Shown here in pieces: positions 4,447 through 5,674 of a stretch of DNA of 5,674 nt. Origin of the DNA: Burkholderiales bacterium. Its GTDB lineage: Bacteria; Pseudomonadota; Gammaproteobacteria; Burkholderiales; Burkholderiaceae_C. The first letter of the stretch is position 1, and the number at the start of each line of letters is the position of its first letter. The stretch spans positions 1 to 5,674 of the forward strand of contig CANJKD010000196.1 of assembly GCA_947474415.1 (NCBI GenBank), written 5' to 3'. Made by a program: the position numbers and the translations under genes. The notes below the pieces were generated by a model. The model saw nothing but the letters and a program-made list of their open reading frames with translations. It made no database searches and was not told the DNA's origin.

Positions 4447-5674
4447 ATGGCTGCCGCATTCCTGACCACTGAACATTCCGCCCCCACCCGCCCCGACGAC
4501 GAGGTCTCGCGGCTGCGCGTTCCACCGCATTCGGTCGAGGCAGAGCAAAGCGTGCTGGGTGGCCTGCTGCTCGACAACAGCGCCTGGGACCGCGCCGGCG
4601 ACCTGCTCAGCGACAGCGACTTCTACCGCTTCGAGCACCGCCTGATCTTCGCCGCCGTTGGCGCGCTGATCAACGCCACCAAACCGGCTGACGTGATCAC
4701 CGTCTTCGAGCAGTTGCAAAGCCTGGGCAAGGCCGAAGACTGCGGTGGCCTGGTCTACCTGAACGCGCTGGCGCAAAGTGTGCCCAGCGCCGCCAACATG
4801 CGGCGCTACGCCGAGATCGTGCGCGAGCGCGCAGTGCTGCGCAAGCTGGTCGCTGCAAGCGACGAGATCGCCACCAGCGCGTTCAACCCGCAAGGTCGCG
4901 CGGTCTCCGCGATCCTCGACGAAGCCGAAGGCAAGATTTTCCGCATCGGCGAGGAAGGCTCGAAGTCGCAGCAGGGCTTCCAGAGCATGGACAACCTGGT
5001 GGTGCAACTGCTCGACCGCGTCACCGAACTGCACGAGAACGGTGCCGAAGACGTGACCGGCGTGCGCACCGGCTACTTCGACCTCGACCGCATGACCTCC
5101 GGTTTCCAGCCCGGCGACCTGATCGTGCTGGCGGCGCGGCCGTCGATGGGCAAGACCGCGTTCGCGCTGAACATCGCCGAGCACGTGGCCGTCAGCGAGG
5201 GCCTGCCGGTGGTCGTGTTCTCGATGGAAATGGGCGCCGCGCAACTCGCGCTGCGGCTGGTCGGCTCGCTCGGCCGCATCGACCAGAGCAACCTGCGCAC
5301 CGGGCGCCTGAAAGACGACGAATGGGGCCGCTTGTCCGAAGCGGTCGAGAAGCTCGGCAGCGTCAGCATGTTCATCGACGAAAGTTCGGCGCTGACGCCC
5401 ACCGAGGTGCGCGCGCGCGCGCGCCGCCAGGCACGCCAATGCGGCCAGCTCGGCATGATCGTGGTCGACTACCTCCAACTGATGAGCGGCAGCGGCGGCA
5501 GCAGCGACGAGAACCGCGCCACCGTGATCGGCGAGATCTCGCGCGGCCTGAAGTCGCTCGCGAAGGAGCTGCGCTGCCCGGTGATCGCACTGTCGCAGTT
5601 GAACCGCTCGGTCGAGACCCGCACCGACAAGCGGCCGATGATTAGCGACCTTCGCGAGTCGGGTGCGATCGAAC
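4447..5674 (+). CDS. dnaB: Replicative DNA helicase DnaB (runs off right edge)
   Basis: 409 complete codons of the hexameric helicase that unwinds DNA ahead of the replisome; about 50-60 C-terminal residues are missing. A variable tail (1-23) leads to the N-terminal domain, which starts RVPPHSVEAEQSVLGGLLL (24-42) and, in the family, binds primase. A linker-helix region follows at about 160-195. The RecA-like motor carries Walker A ARPSMGKT (230-237; K236, T237), the catalytic Glu in SMEM (E261), Walker B IVVDYLQLM (338-346; D341), SQLNRS (383-388) and the conserved SDLRESGAIE (400-409) at the window edge. All motor motifs seen are intact. The ATG at 4447 has no Shine-Dalgarno; the frame is open upstream, and a GTG at 4420 with AGGG only 3 bases before it is a weaker alternative. 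In many Burkholderiales dnaB follows the rplI ribosomal-protein cluster; here it follows a binding-protein gene and terminator. Confidence 0.96.
   Translation, partial: MAAAFLTTEHSAPTRPDDEVSRLRVPPHSVEAEQSVLGGLLLDNSAWDRAGDLLSDSDFYRFEHRLIFAAVGALINATKPADVITVFEQLQSLGKAEDCGGLVYLNALAQSVPSAANMRRYAEIVRERAVLRKLVAASDEIATSAFNPQGRAVSAILDEAEGKIFRIGEEGSKSQQGFQSMDNLVVQLLDRVTELHENGAEDVTGVRTGYFDLDRMTSGFQPGDLIVLAARPSMGKTAFALNIAEHVAVSEGLPVVVFSMEMGAAQLALRLVGSLGRIDQSNLRTGRLKDDEWGRLSEAVEKLGSVSMFIDESSALTPTEVRARARRQARQCGQLGMIVVDYLQLMSGSGGSSDENRATVIGEISRGLKSLAKELRCPVIALSQLNRSVETRTDKRPMISDLRESGAIE
5409..5424. repeat. (GC)8 dinucleotide tract inside dnaB
   Basis: Eight GC units, preceded by GT, give 18 bases of strict purine-pyrimidine alternation. 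In frame it encodes VRARAR within TEVRARARRQ (about residues 320-328) of DnaB. Gain or loss of one unit would shift the frame of an essential gene. Confidence 0.85.

Noticed and set aside
3115..5478. A 787-residue open frame on the minus strand across the binding-protein gene, the terminator and dnaB
   Set aside because: It is antisense to two well-recognised genes, runs straight through the terminator, and its product is a low-complexity mix of Ala, Leu, Val, His and Arg with no domain I recognise. Long antisense frames are expected in GC-rich DNA.
1..5674. Mobile element, CRISPR array, tRNA or toxin-antitoxin module
   Set aside because: I saw no terminal repeats, transposase motifs, spaced direct repeats, cloverleaf-type sequences or small paired genes of that kind.

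Overview
The window is GC-rich DNA with the codon habits and gene content of a betaproteobacterium, most likely in the order Burkholderiales. The best support is protein-level: an LptF, PepA, HolC and DnaB of the type found in Comamonadaceae and related Burkholderiales. I cannot name a genus from sequence alone. Everything here looks like chromosomal core genome. I see no mobile element, CRISPR array, tRNA or rRNA, and no strong candidate for a new defence, mobile or biosynthetic system.

Layout. Bases 1-474 (minus strand) hold the 5' part of lptF, an inner-membrane permease subunit of the LPS export ABC transporter; it runs off the left edge. It diverges from pepA (518-1978, plus), an M17 leucyl aminopeptidase with all metal and catalytic residues in place; the two start codons are only about 43 bp apart. 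After a 126-bp gap rich in competing hairpins comes holC (2105-2545, TTG start), the chi subunit of DNA polymerase III. It overlaps by 4 bp with a small gene of unknown function (2542-2922, GTG start). An AT-rich leader then precedes a periplasmic branched-chain amino acid type (LivK/LivJ-like) substrate-binding protein (3142-4284), which ends in a textbook intrinsic terminator (4307-4335). The last gene, dnaB (4447 to the right edge), is the replicative helicase, cut off inside its RecA-like domain.

How the genes fit together. pepA, holC and the small gene may form one transcript, as in the pepA-holC order known from enterobacteria. HolC and DnaB both act at the replication fork (chi links the clamp loader to SSB, DnaB unwinds), but the binding-protein gene with its own leader and terminator separates them, so they are not co-transcribed in any obvious way. 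The binding protein has no permease or ATPase gene in view.

The points most worth a second look are regulatory: the region just before dnaB (a -10-like TATCAT six bases before the ATG with no Shine-Dalgarno, a dyad, and two DnaA-box-like repeats), the three-arm competing hairpin after pepA, and a (GC)8 tract inside dnaB.
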